A DNA stretch of 64,000 nucleotides from G963676795 sp963677215 (GTDB lineage: Bacteria > Desulfobacterota > Desulfuromonadia > Desulfuromonadales > Geopsychrobacteraceae), in NCBI GenBank assembly GCA_963677215.1, contig OY781919.1:2976001-3040000 (forward strand), given 5' to 3'. The notes under the pieces are model-generated. The model was given only the letters and a program-made list of their open reading frames with translations. It searched no databases and was not told the DNA's origin. A program made the position numbers and the translations under genes. Positions 25,942 through 35,773 of the stretch are shown here, piece by piece; within the stretch, counting starts at the first letter, position 1; each line of letters starts with the position of its first letter.

Positions 25942-28740
25942 TTATTGATCGAAAACATACCGAATTGATTTTAAAAGTTCGATATAGGGTAACGGTTTTA
26001 GAAGTATTTTTTTGACTTTTAATTTTGAGGCTAGTGCGGTGTCTATTTTGTCATGGTAGCCTGTGTAGATAATTGTTTTTAGATTTGGACGGATCTCTAG
26101 CATCCTTTGAATAATTTCTTCTCCGGTCATTCGAGGCATTGTTTGGTCAGTGATGACAAGATCAAACTGATCAGGATATTCTTTGAATAAGTTGAGAGCC
26201 TTCTGGCTGTCAGTCATCGCTGTAACCTGATAGCCATTAAAAATAAGAAGCTTCTCATTGACTTTCACGAGTAACTCATCATCGTCGACGAGTAAAATGC
26301 TTTCAGTTCCAGGCAGATCGTTGACAGTTATTTCTACCTGCGTCATCTCTTCAGTTTCAAAAAGTGGAAAATATAAATGGAATGTTGTTCCAACGCTTAA
26401 AGTAGATTGAACTACTATAGTACCTCCGATATCCACCAGGTACCCGTAGACGGACGATAACCCCATTCCCGTACCAGACTGAGGGTCTTTCGTCGTATAA
26501 AACGGTTCGAAAATTTTATTTAAATTTTCATTTGAAATACCGTGGCCCGTATCACTTACTGTTATTTTCCCGAACTTACCAGGATGGGCAGTTAAAAATT
26601 GAGCAGGGATATCAGTTTTTTGTAAAGTTGCTTTCGCTAACGAAATGGTCAGTCTTCCTTTTTCTTCCATAGCGTGGACAGCATTGTTGCAGAGATTGAA
26701 CAACGCCTCCTGAATGCGTGTCGTGCTTGCATGGGTCACTAAGTCTTGCGTGTCAGCATTAACTTGGTAATCGATGCAAACAGTCGTAGGAAGTGTTGAT
26801 TTAAGAAGTTTGTAGGTTTCATCCAGAACATTTTTTAAATCAACATTCTCTAAAACTTTGCTACCGGTGCGACTGTAAAGCATAATCTGATGAATAAGTT
26901 CCCGGGCACGTGTCACCCCAATCTTTGCATTCTCTACAAGCTCGATTTTTCCTAGAACTCCCTTTTCTTTTATTGTCAAAAGTTCCAGGTTTCCCAGAAT
27001 TATGGAGAGACTGTTATTAAAATTATGAGCCAATCCACCAGATAACAAGCCCAACGCTTCCATTTTACTTTTTTGTGCGACCTGTTCCTCCAGTTCGGAC
27101 TGGATTCTATCCGCTTTAATCTTCTCGGTAATATCTCTTTTGACGGCGACGAAGTGTTCAATGTCGCCTACCAAGTTAAAGACCGGTGATATTGTGGCTT
27201 CTTCTATATATAGGGTTCCGTCTTTTCTTTTGTTGGTCAATAGCCCCGTCCATGTCTGTCCCCCGACTAAACAGTCCCACATGTTTTTATAAAAGGTTAT
27301 GTCGTGTTTGCCGCTCTGCAGAATTCGAGGGTTTTGCCCAATGGCCTCCTCTGTGGAATAACCGGTGACTGTGGAGAATGCTGGATTGACGTATTTGATG
27401 ATGCCGTTCCTGTCGGTAATAACCACAACTTCTTTGCTCTGAGTGATCGCTTCAAGGAGACGTTCCTGCTCATTTTGGGCGAGTTTTGCCTGAGTAATGT
27501 CGCGATTATTTCCCCTTCTGCCATGAAAAATTCCCTGGCTGTCATAAACCGGCAAGCAGTGATGCTCAATCCACTTCACTTCGTTATTTTTTGTCTTAAT
27601 AGGTAATTCAAATGAGCATTCTGGCGCTTCATTTATATTTTCGGAGAAATGTGCTTTAGCGCAGGTTCGATGGCTCGGCAGTACGATATCGATCATCAGA
27701 TTTGGGCCTGAAATGAATTCTTCCGGAGCATACCCGCTGATTCGTTGACATGACGGAGAGATGTAACGGTAATTGTTGTCCGGACCTAACCAATATTCCC
27801 AGTCATAGGTATGATCTGCGAGAAGTTTGTATTTTTCCTTTTCGAGACTTAACGCATTCAACGTATCTGAAAGTTCTTTTGTTTTTTTCTTCACAGCGCC
27901 CGATAAGATACGACTCCAAGCGGCAAACAGCAAAAGTAGCCCTACACAGATCGCCAATACGTAGCCAAGCCAACGGGGGAAATTTCCACCGGTAGTATCA
28001 AGAGGTGTAAACCAGCGATTTAGGGATTGATAATAGAATGAGCCTTTATCCGCTTTCCAAATTTTCAGTTGGTGGTCAATCGCATTAAGGACATACTGAT
28101 TTGTCCCTTTGGGAACTGCAAAATATAGTGGATTGGGACTGAACAGAATTGATGTCCTGGCTAAACCAAAATCGGGGGCATTGATTAAGCCAAACGCATT
28201 GGGAGCAACACCAGCAAATGCTCTTTTGTGTTCAACCGCCTCAAATACATGATTGTGAGATGGGACAATTAAATAGTTGCAGTGAATATCGAATTTCTTT
28301 GCCAGATTCTGGAAGTTAAGACCGCTCAAATCTCCTTCCATGATGGCAACCGTCTTCCCGTCGAGAGAAAAGAGATCCGAGATATGCGTTTGAGGCAACG
28401 CATAAACTTCTCCCCAGACGACAAAAACAGATTCTTTGGTGTAATCAAGGTATTTGTCTCGGTCCGTGGTATACATGACCGAGGTCATCAGGTCGAGCTG
28501 TCCATGTCGGGTTGCTTCGAGTCCATTGTTCCAAGATTCATGGATATAGGTTATGTTCCAGCCATTTTCATGGGCAATCCAATTTAAAATATCGGCATTA
28601 AGACCCTGAATCTGACCTTGGTCGCTTTGAAAAATAAGTGGTTTGAAAGGGAAAGAGGCAACTTTGAGGGGAACTTGAGTTTCTGCAAAAGTGCAAACGC
28701 TGTAAAAGGAAAGAAAAATAAGAAATAAACATATTCGCAA
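25942..28740 (-). CDS. Periplasmic-binding-domain hybrid histidine kinase
   Basis: The protein is 932 residues: signal peptide (to about residue 19), an SBP_bac_3-type binding domain (about 24-250), one transmembrane helix (about 262-280), two PAS domains (about 305-425 and 430-550), HisKA with LGLLSGGLAHNFNNSL (about 570), HATPase (about 670-790, GTGMGLSSVYG) and a receiver (about 810-925, VITDQTMPRM). The phospho-accepting position reads AHNFNN rather than the usual AHDFNN, but the His is kept. It resembles BvgS/EvgS-like sensors that read small molecules such as amino acids in the periplasm. The start is a TTG with AGAGGA about nine bases upstream; no in-frame ATG is close. It is convergent with the PAS kinase at 24057. 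Confidence 0.9.
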   Translation of the reverse strand: MRICLFLIFLSFYSVCTFAETQVPLKVASFPFKPLIFQSDQGQIQGLNADILNWIAHENGWNITYIHESWNNGLEATRHGQLDLMTSVMYTTDRDKYLDYTKESVFVVWGEVYALPQTHISDLFSLDGKTVAIMEGDLSGLNFQNLAKKFDIHCNYLIVPSHNHVFEAVEHKRAFAGVAPNAFGLINAPDFGLARTSILFSPNPLYFAVPKGTNQYVLNAIDHQLKIWKADKGSFYYQSLNRWFTPLDTTGGNFPRWLGYVLAICVGLLLLFAAWSRILSGAVKKKTKELSDTLNALSLEKEKYKLLADHTYDWEYWLGPDNNYRYISPSCQRISGYAPEEFISGPNLMIDIVLPSHRTCAKAHFSENINEAPECSFELPIKTKNNEVKWIEHHCLPVYDSQGIFHGRRGNNRDITQAKLAQNEQERLLEAITQSKEVVVITDRNGIIKYVNPAFSTVTGYSTEEAIGQNPRILQSGKHDITFYKNMWDCLVGGQTWTGLLTNKRKDGTLYIEEATISPVFNLVGDIEHFVAVKRDITEKIKADRIQSELEEQVAQKSKMEALGLLSGGLAHNFNNSLSIILGNLELLTIKEKGVLGKIELVENAKIGVTRARELIHQIMLYSRTGSKVLENVDLKNVLDETYKLLKSTLPTTVCIDYQVNADTQDLVTHASTTRIQEALFNLCNNAVHAMEEKGRLTISLAKATLQKTDIPAQFLTAHPGKFGKITVSDTGHGISNENLNKIFEPFYTTKDPQSGTGMGLSSVYGYLVDIGGTIVVQSTLSVGTTFHLYFPLFETEEMTQVEITVNDLPGTESILLVDDDELLVKVNEKLLIFNGYQVTAMTDSQKALNLFKEYPDQFDLVITDQTMPRMTGEEIIQRMLEIRPNLKTIIYTGYHDKIDTALASKLKVKKILLKPLPYIELLKSIRYVFDQ

Positions 28741-29291
28741 GACGATATTCCTCTCTCAGTTCATATTCCCAATAGAGATATTTGAAAAAGTTAAGCAAGT
28801 TGAATACCAAACGTACGACTAGACAATAAAACTGTACGACCGTACAAAGTCAAGGATTAAGTTCGTTGTGGTTGGTCTTCTGCACAACGATTTTGGTCTG
28901 TTGCTCGGTCATAAATAAAAGCTTATCAGATTGATTTCGGAATGTTGACGGACAAAAATGTCAAGATTGACATACCAAGCATTCTGGACGAGGGGGCGTT
29001 TTGATTGATTGTACGATCGTGAGACCGCCACGATTGCAGCTCCTAAGTATATTGGGACATTGGGTTTGTCAGTAAAATCTTCTAATATGTATTTCGTAAA
29101 ATGAGACGATTAGACGCCAACGCTACGTCGGTATCAAGAGGCGCACGAAAAGAAGATAGAACTTAAATTTTAACCCAACATGACAAGGGAACGACGCTCC
29201 GGCTGCCCTCTTTGGGTGACCTGCTGTCAACGCCCCCTCTGGAGGTGCCTTTAAAGCCCCGTCCTTTGGGCAGTGTTTTTTTACTTAGAAA
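28741..29291. other. Intergenic region with a possible IS200/IS605 right-end remnant
   Basis: The first 400 bases are AT-rich and carry three GTACGA words (near 28814, 28832 and 29009) but no gene. From about 29160 the composition becomes GC-rich with several short stems, including GCCC (29256-29259) with GGGC (29268-29271) followed by a T-run. The AAAGCCCCGTCCTTTGGGC block closely resembles the right ends and RNA scaffold of TnpB-bearing IS605 elements as I remember them. No TnpB frame is present. The second IS4 copy is inserted directly after it. Confidence 0.35.
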
Positions 29292-30612
29292 CACTACTGT
29301 CCGGTTAATAGCTGAATAAATCCAGCTGGTTACTGTTAGGGAGGTCTTGAATTTGCTTGAGAGCATCGGCAACCAGTGAAGAAATGGGCTTTTTCTCAAA
29401 CAAATTGACCTCTAGAATCTGTAAAAAAGTGTAGAGCTCGCATGGAATTTTGAGCTTTTTCTTCGCAATGACAACCAGAAGATAAATGCTCAGTGCGACC
29501 CATATCTGGCTCTTCACAGCGTTGATCGATGTTCCGTGAAACGATTTGATCCGCAGGTGTTGTTTGACCCACTTGAAAAATAGTTCCACCTGCCAGCGCT
29601 GCTTATAGACTTCGGCAACAGTCGTTGCTGAAATCGCAAAATTGTTGGTCAAAAAGACCAGATGTTTGTTCCGATCTTTGTCAACATAACTGATCCGACG
29701 GAGCTTTTCCGGATAGTCCTTTTTCGATTTGGGAGTGACCAGGACTATCGTCTGGTCTGCTTTGATCCCGGCTGACTTCTCTTTGGCTGCGGAATAAAGT
29801 CGCCTGTAGCGCAAATTGTCTTTTGCCCTGATGACGAAGAAACCTCCTTGCTGATGCAACGTATAGAGTCGCGAGAAGTCGGTATAGGCCTTGTCCATGG
29901 TGTAAATGGCATTCTCGGTTACCGGCAGAGAATCAAGCATTCGGACGTCATGTACTTTGCCTGTCGTGACGGCGACGTAAGTCGGGATGGTGCCTCGCAG
30001 ATCAAGCAGAGTATGCATCTTAACCGCCGACTTCGTCGTTTTGTATCCAGCCCACGGGAACAGGGACAGGCACAGATCGATGGTCGTTGAATCGAAAGCA
30101 TACAGTGGCTGACCGAGCTCCAGGGCAAACGGTTCGTCACAGTAAAGACGCTGCGCCATGCGAATCAGGACATGGCCGAAGTCTTGAAAGATGCGCCAGT
30201 CTCTTCGCTCACTGCTATCAGCCAGAGTTGAGCGGGACACAGAACCACGAAAGCCGATGTGATAAAGCTTCTCGCGGTGAGAGTTCAAACAGGTTTCAAT
30301 ATCGCGCAAGCTTTCACGGCCAGCCATCTGGGCATAGGCAAGGCACAGAAATTGATCGAATGTCGAAAACTTTCTGGCCCGATAATCACCACGGTAGCGG
30401 CGAACGCACAGATTGAAATCGTGACGTGGCAGAAACTGCAGCAGTTGCCTGAAAACGGTTTGGCCTGAATTCATCGATACCTCCTGCGTTGATGGAAGGT
30501 ATCTCCCCATATTCGTGGGGTGAATTCAAATCGAAAACGGAACAGTTATGTCAAAGAACAATTATTATCAACAACTTACAACGTTGTCTGATTTTTTAAC
30601 CGGACAGTAGTG
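29292..30612 (-). mobile_element. IS4-family insertion sequence, copy 2
   Basis: This element has the same length (1,321 bp), ends and encoded transposase as the copy at 4300-5620 but lies in the opposite orientation. It is flanked by the 9-bp direct repeat ACTTAGAAA at 29283-29291 and 30613-30621. The insertion point lies immediately after the stop codon of the GGDEF-EAL gene (stop at 30622-30624), so that gene is intact but has lost its native 3' flank and any terminator there. Confidence 0.95.
29305..30474 (-). CDS. IS4-family DDE transposase (second copy)
   Basis: The protein is identical over all 389 residues to the transposase at 4438-5607, including both catalytic Asp motifs and the Y-R-E-K signature. 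The start is placed at the ATG with AGGAGG upstream rather than the in-frame ATG 36 bases earlier. Because both copies are intact, both are presumably active. Confidence 0.95.
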   Translation of the reverse strand: MNSGQTVFRQLLQFLPRHDFNLCVRRYRGDYRARKFSTFDQFLCLAYAQMAGRESLRDIETCLNSHREKLYHIGFRGSVSRSTLADSSERRDWRIFQDFGHVLIRMAQRLYCDEPFALELGQPLYAFDSTTIDLCLSLFPWAGYKTTKSAVKMHTLLDLRGTIPTYVAVTTGKVHDVRMLDSLPVTENAIYTMDKAYTDFSRLYTLHQQGGFFVIRAKDNLRYRRLYSAAKEKSAGIKADQTIVLVTPKSKKDYPEKLRRISYVDKDRNKHLVFLTNNFAISATTVAEVYKQRWQVELFFKWVKQHLRIKSFHGTSINAVKSQIWVALSIYLLVVIAKKKLKIPCELYTFLQILEVNLFEKKPISSLVADALKQIQDLPNSNQLDLFSY

Positions 30613-30621
30613 ACTTAGAAA

Positions 30622-33600
30622 CTAAAATCCGTTTTTTAACAGGTGATCAAAATTCTCAGCATTGACAGGTTTGCAGAAGAGGTATCCTTGTGCGATTTCA
30701 CAATTATATTTTTTGAGAAACTCAAGCTGATCAGTTGTTTCGACTCCTTCGGCTACGACTTTCAAACCCAGAGAATGGGCCATGGAGAGTGTCGCAGCAG
30801 CGATTGCTGCATCCTCTTGGTTACCAGGCAAATCCTTGATAAATGCGCGGTCAATCTTCAATGCATCAAGTGGTAACTGTTTCAGATACTGTAACGACGA
30901 ATAGCCGGTTCCAAAATCATCTATTGCAAAACTAATCCCCCACTCTCGTAGTAAGTTTAGGGTACTTATGGCAACATCAACGTTCTCCATAACGATCCCT
31001 TCAGTTACTTCTAGTTCAAGTAAGGTAGGAGGGAGACCCGTTTCGCGTAACACTTCAGCGATCAATGTCACAAGATTCTGCTGCTGAAACTGACGAGGTG
31101 AAAGATTAACTGCAATCTTGACGACATGCCCTTCCATTTGCCATTTTCGCGCTTGCAGGCAGGCTGTACGTAATACCCATTCACCGATCGGCACAATAAG
31201 ACCAGTTTCTTCGGCCAGTGGGATGAACTCCGTCGGCGATACAAGCTGTTCGTTTTTTCGCCAACGCACCAGGGCCTCACAGCCATCGATGGCTCCAGTT
31301 TTGATATCGATCTTGGGTTGATAATAGAGCTCGAACTCATTACGATCCAAAGCCCGACGCAAGCTGTTTTCAAGTTCAACTCGGCGGGTCACCTCTTTAT
31401 TCATACTTTCAAAGTAGAGGCGATAGTTGTTTTTACCAACATGTTTGGCACGGTACATAGCTAGTTCTGCGTTTTTTACCATAGTCTGTGCATCGGTAGC
31501 ATCGCTTGGAAACAAGCTGATACCAATACTAATACTGGCGTAGAGTTCATTTTGCGAGATCTCAAAGGGACGGGCAAAGGTATCAAGGACACGTTGAGCC
31601 ACTTCAAAGGCATCTCCTTCACTTGATATTTCAGGCAAAAGAATCAAAAACTCATCACCACCGACCCTAGCAATGGTGTCTTCTTCACGTAAGCAATGCC
31701 CCAATGCTTTCGCCGCATGTTGCAGAAAGTCATCACCAATGTTGTGGCCGAGACTGTCATTGATATTTTTGAAATTGTCGATATCAAGAAATAAAACTGC
31801 TGCTTTTGTTTTGATACGACGGTTATGAGCCAGTGCTGTCTCTAAGCGGTCATTGAACAGCTGTTTGTTAGGCAAATCAGTCAGAGCATCGTGATAAGCT
31901 AAGTAGCGAATCTGATCTTCGCCTCGTTTAATGTCAGTGATGTCGTAAAAAACCGAAACATAGTGGGTTGTTTTTCCTTGACTATCTTTGATCGCATTGA
32001 TTGACAGTCGCTCCGGATATGCTTCCCCATCTTTCCGTCGATTCCAGATCTCTCCGCTCCAAACCCCTTTTGTTGCAAGCTGCTGCCACATTTTTTGGTA
32101 AAATTCAGGCTCATGATGGGCAGACTTTAAAATTCGTGGATTTTTGCCGACGACCTCGTCGGCCGTATACCCAGTTATGGATGTGAACCCGGGATTGACT
32201 TCTTGGATCACGGCACGTTCGTCTGTAATGGCAATTCCTTCAATTGTGTTTTCAAAAACTGATGCGAGTAACAGAAGCTTCTTTTCATGTTCTTTTCGCT
32301 CTGAGATATCAGTGACTATCGCCCAGACATTCTCCTTTCCCTGTTCGTTGCGATATGCAAAAGCACGCTTTTCGACGGGAAAAATACTGCCATCTTTACG
32401 CACAATCTGTTTCTCATAGACATCAGAGTAACCATGTGGCAGAACTTGTTCCTCAAAGATTCTTTTCTCAGAATTATGCCATTTCCCAGGTGTCAGGTCT
32501 TGCCAGGTAAGAGATTTTAACTCTTCGACGTTGTAACCTAACATGCGCCTGTATGCTTCGTTGAATTCCAGAATCTGACCTTTTGAAGTCATACTGACAT
32601 AGCCGGTAGTTAAACTTTCTTTGAGCTGATGTATTTTGTTTTCGGTATCCTGTAGGTTTTTCTCAGTATGAAATTGGATGTTTCTGGCATGGACTAGAAA
32701 CCGTACCCCTACAGCTAAAATGACCAAAAGGGCTCCGTCGAGCAATAAAAGCCTAAGCCGAAATGGGGCAATTTCAGATATGAGTTCCTCACGAGGAAAA
32801 TATGAAATAAGCGTCCAGTAGGGCTCATCGTTGGGCAGAACTCCTTCTTTATGGATGCGACTGACTTCACGTGAAGGATTGATTCGAGCATAGCTGAACA
32901 GTCCTGAATTATTTTCTATTTGTCCTTCCTCAGTCATATTGATTGCTTGCCAGAGGTCAGGAAATTGCTGAGTTACAGAGTAACAGGAATGATTATCTAA
33001 TACGAAGCCCCATTCGTGCTCTGGAGTCAATCCTTTCAACCAATGCCCGTCTTTGTTGACTAGCAATAAGTATCCTTGAATACTGGCATCTGGCGCTAGT
33101 TTCAATTCAGAGAGTAATCGACGACCAAGTAAATTGATAACTAGAACACCACGAAATTTTTTCTGATTATCTTGAAGAGGAACTGCAAAACGGATAACAG
33201 GTTTGATCGGGGTTTCTATGACACCATGCTCAATGTTCAAATCAAATGGGGAGATGTATATCTGTTTACTGGATTGATTTTGGGTTTGCTGAAAATATGG
33301 CTGCTGGCTCTTATCTTGTAATAAATCAACTGGAACTGCTCCGGCTTTACCGTCAGTCACGTTGACCCGGATTCGTTCCATACCCTTAGAATCAAGGAGT
33401 CGAATCTGGTCATACACTTTTTTGAAGGTGGCAAAATTCACTAGCTCTTCGCTGAGCTCTGCCATACTTTCAGGAGAATCATATGTTAAGTAGGTTTCTG
33501 TCTCCCTGAGGTTCTCTATTAAGCTGAGATCAGAGATGACTTTTGGAAAAATACTTGAAATGTCCGACTGTTTTTCATGTAACAAGGCTTTTTCCCTCAC

Positions 33601-33720
33601 CTTTACCTCAGTCAATTCGAGAGTCATGTGAGCATGATCAAATATCAGGGATGCGAGAAGGATAAGTAGTGCTAAAGGGATAAATATAATAAGGAAATGC
33701 TTTATTGATGCCTTCATGCC
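30622..33720 (-). CDS. Cache-PAS-GGDEF-EAL c-di-GMP turnover protein
   Basis: The product is 1,032 residues. It has a transmembrane helix (about 6-24), a large double-Cache-like periplasmic domain (about 30-325), a second helix (about 328-346), two PAS domains (about 365-485 and 490-610), a GGDEF domain (about 615-780) with RVGGDEF, and an EAL domain (about 790-1030) with CEALVRW and the DDFGTGYSSL loop. Both catalytic signatures look intact, so it may make and degrade c-di-GMP depending on its signal. ATG 33720 has AGGA at good spacing; the frame is open further upstream but without a start I would trust. The IS copy begins nine bases after the stop. Confidence 0.92.
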   Translation of the reverse strand, partial: GMKASIKHFLIIFIPLALLILLASLIFDHAHMTLELTEVKVREKALLHEKQSDISSIFPKVISDLSLIENLRETETYLTYDSPESMAELSEELVNFATFKKVYDQIRLLDSKGMERIRVNVTDGKAGAVPVDLLQDKSQQPYFQQTQNQSSKQIYISPFDLNIEHGVIETPIKPVIRFAVPLQDNQKKFRGVLVINLLGRRLLSELKLAPDASIQGYLLLVNKDGHWLKGLTPEHEWGFVLDNHSCYSVTQQFPDLWQAINMTEEGQIENNSGLFSYARINPSREVSRIHKEGVLPNDEPYWTLISYFPREELISEIAPFRLRLLLLDGALLVILAVGVRFLVHARNIQFHTEKNLQDTENKIHQLKESLTTGYVSMTSKGQILEFNEAYRRMLGYNVEELKSLTWQDLTPGKWHNSEKRIFEEQVLPHGYSDVYEKQIVRKDGSIFPVEKRAFAYRNEQGKENVWAIVTDISERKEHEKKLLLLASVFENTIEGIAITDERAVIQEVNPGFTSITGYTADEVVGKNPRILKSAHHEPEFYQKMWQQLATKGVWSGEIWNRRKDGEAYPERLSINAIKDSQGKTTHYVSVFYDITDIKRGEDQIRYLAYHDALTDLPNKQLFNDRLETALAHNRRIKTKAAVLFLDIDNFKNINDSLGHNIGDDFLQHAAKALGHCLREEDTIARVGGDEFLILLPEISSEGDAFEVAQRVLDTFARPFEISQNELYASISIGISLFPSDATDAQTMVKNAELAMYRAKHVGKNNYRLYFESMNKEVTRRVELENSLRRALDRNEFELYYQPKIDIKTGAIDGCEALVRWRKNEQLVSPTEFIPLAEETGLIVPIGEWVLRTACLQARKWQMEGHVVKIAVNLSPRQFQQQNLVTLIAEVLRETGLPPTLLELEVTEGIVMENVDVAISTLNLLREWGISFAIDDFGTGYSSLQYLKQLPLDALKIDRAFIKDLPGNQEDAAIAAATLSMAHSLGLKVVAEGVETTDQLEFLKKYNCEIAQGYLFCKPVNAENFDHLLKNGF

Positions 33721-34037
33721 GTTCCTGTACTGCGCTAATTCATGCAGTGGGGGGGGCAAAAATATCAATCGCCACAAAATTAGTGCTAATTTTGAACTCT
33801 ACCACTCTGCAAAATGGTTGCTGAATATATAGGGAAAATAAAAAAAGTGCAAGGCTAATTGTCTATTAATCTTATAGGGATAAGGGGGGTTGGATATTTT
33901 CAATAGGGATTTAGGCTGATTTTCAATCAATTGAGGACAAATTGGCAGTTCAATCCATTGTCCTATCTAAAACTCAGAGTGATGGCATCTTTGTTATCGT
34001 CGAATAATAATCTCTGCAATCCACATATTATAAAAAA
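33721..34037. other. Intergenic region, nothing recognised
   Basis: About 320 AT-rich bases lie between two minus-strand c-di-GMP genes. They should contain the promoter of the GGDEF-EAL gene. A C-rich tract just upstream of 33720 and a G-rich run near 33885 are visible, without a clear structure. Confidence 0.4.
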
Positions 34038-35120
34038 TCATTCGGCAGCAAAACCATTACGTCCCTGAACTTTGATCTGATATAGGGCCTTGTCGGCTTG
34101 CTTAATTAGTTCAACAGGTGCTATTTCTTTTGAAGGGATGACACAGGCGATTCCTTGACTGATTGACACATAATCAGAAATATCAGACTCATGATGGGGA
34201 AGTTTAAGCTGAGAAATGGTCTCTTTCGTTCTCATCGCAACTTTAAGTGCACCCTCCAGAGGAGTTTCCGGCAGCAACAGAACAAATTCCTCTCCACCAT
34301 AACGCGCAGCGAGGTCGGTAGGGCGCCTGACTGATGAATCGAGAGCTGCTGCAACTCGTGCCAGGCAATCATCCCCGGCAGAATGCCCGTAATAGTCATT
34401 ATATTTTTTGAAATAGTCGATATCGATGAGTATTAACGACAGAGGCAATTGATTCCGTTTTAAACGCAACCACTCCCGTTGTATCAATTCATCAAATGCA
34501 CGACGATTTGCAATCTGGGTCAAACCGTCGATGTTTGCAATTTCAGATAATCGTTTATTCGCGTCCTCAAGTGCTTTTTCTACCTGTTTACGTTTGGTTA
34601 TATTGCGAAAATGCGCAACGATTGCCCCTGTACCAACAATAGTAACTTGTGGAGAGAGGCTGACACTGTAGTATTTATCATTTAATTGAATTTCATACTC
34701 CATTTGCTTTCTGGTTTTTATATTATTAAGTGGGCAACTGATTTTTTGGCAATGTCCATAATCGAGCAGATTCGAGCATTTGTGTCCAATCACTTCCATT
34801 AAATCTTTGTTTAGAAGTTTCAACATAGCATCATTAGCACGAATCACGATTCCGTCTTCTCGAACAACCCAGATCGGATCCATCGTTGCAGACAAAAACT
34901 GCAGTATTTCGAGGCTTTCAAATTCAGCTTTAAGCTGTTGTGTTCCGGCGTCACCAACAGCAATTTCCAATGCGGTAATTATTTCCTGCTGTTTTTCACA
35001 CAATTGCTTAAAATCGGTATTTTCACCTAAGCAAGTGTCAGCCGGAGACTCTATCATTATCCGTTTGTTTTTTGCGACAGGGGCTCCCCAACGATCCCTA
35101 TTGTCGGGTTGGCAGGACAT
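34038..35120 (-). CDS. PAS-GGDEF diguanylate cyclase
   Basis: This 360-residue soluble protein has a short N-terminal coiled region, a PAS domain (about 72-178) containing a small Cys cluster (CSNLLDYGHCQKISC), and a GGDEF domain (about 190-358) with RYGGEEF. An RPTD inhibitory site lies five residues before GGEEF. It should make c-di-GMP in response to a cytoplasmic signal sensed by the PAS domain. The ATG at 35120 has GGAG eight bases upstream. It is transcribed alone, about 320 bases before the GGDEF-EAL gene on the same strand. Confidence 0.92.
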   Translation of the reverse strand: MSCQPDNRDRWGAPVAKNKRIMIESPADTCLGENTDFKQLCEKQQEIITALEIAVGDAGTQQLKAEFESLEILQFLSATMDPIWVVREDGIVIRANDAMLKLLNKDLMEVIGHKCSNLLDYGHCQKISCPLNNIKTRKQMEYEIQLNDKYYSVSLSPQVTIVGTGAIVAHFRNITKRKQVEKALEDANKRLSEIANIDGLTQIANRRAFDELIQREWLRLKRNQLPLSLILIDIDYFKKYNDYYGHSAGDDCLARVAAALDSSVRRPTDLAARYGGEEFVLLLPETPLEGALKVAMRTKETISQLKLPHHESDISDYVSISQGIACVIPSKEIAPVELIKQADKALYQIKVQGRNGFAAE

Positions 35121-35773
35121 TGAAACGACTCCATTCTTTAAAGCTGATCTTATAGATCTAACAACTTATGCATTCTAAACATCTCAGCGACAAGAGATAG
35201 TACTGGAGCTCTAAAATAGTGCAAAGTCAACACTCCTGGCAACAAGATGCCGTGACATTCGGACTTGTTATCCAGACATACTTACGAAGGATGTGAGTAA
35301 ATCCGACAATCGTAGCCTTCGTCATGGTTATCTTAGTGGATAGTCGGAAAGTGGTTGCGGATAGGGTGCATTTTATGGCTCTAAAATGACAACCTGTAAA
35401 TAATTAATTAAATAATATCAAGTAGATAGATTGCTATTTTGGAATCTCCCCTTCTGCACCAATAAAACAGAAATCCCCGGTTGCTCCATGGTAGCCGGGG
35501 ATTTCTGTTTTGTTTTGCCGGAGACTCGAAGCGAAGCGATTGCTGACTTGATTATCAGAAAAGCGGCCACGGATGGCCGTGAACCTTTCCCATCATTTTT
35601 ATCGAAACTTCTCTGCAGTGGTTTTGCTAATCTTCTTCATGTTTGTGATCTGGGTTGTTGAAAAAAATGTCCCGATCATTCAGGATATAGACGTTTTATA
35701 TATGAAATGTTGTATCCTTTAAGTACCTTTTCTCTCGCATCTATTCATAATGGATTAATTTTCAGGAGTGGGT
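35121..35773. other. Intergenic region between divergent signalling genes
   Basis: This 650-base region holds the divergent promoters of the PAS-GGDEF gene and the PAS/GAF kinase, plus a very strong hairpin at 35464-35511 (listed separately). No protein frame is convincing. A second small inverted repeat, CGGCC/GGCCG, occurs near 35565-35580. Confidence 0.4.
35464..35511. terminator. Orphan 17-bp hairpin with T-rich flank
   Basis: AAAACAGAAATCCCCGG (35464-35480) pairs perfectly with its complement at 35495-35511 around a 14-base loop; T-rich sequence follows on the plus strand (TGTTTTG) and U-rich stem ends occur on both strands. It has the form of an intrinsic terminator, but no gene ends on either side: the flanking genes point away from it. 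It may end an unannotated small RNA or be left from a lost gene. Confidence 0.6.

Noticed and set aside
29163..29399. Minus-strand 78-codon frame overlapping the IS copy end
   Set aside because: It runs from IS sequence into a hairpin-rich non-coding stretch and has no ribosome site.
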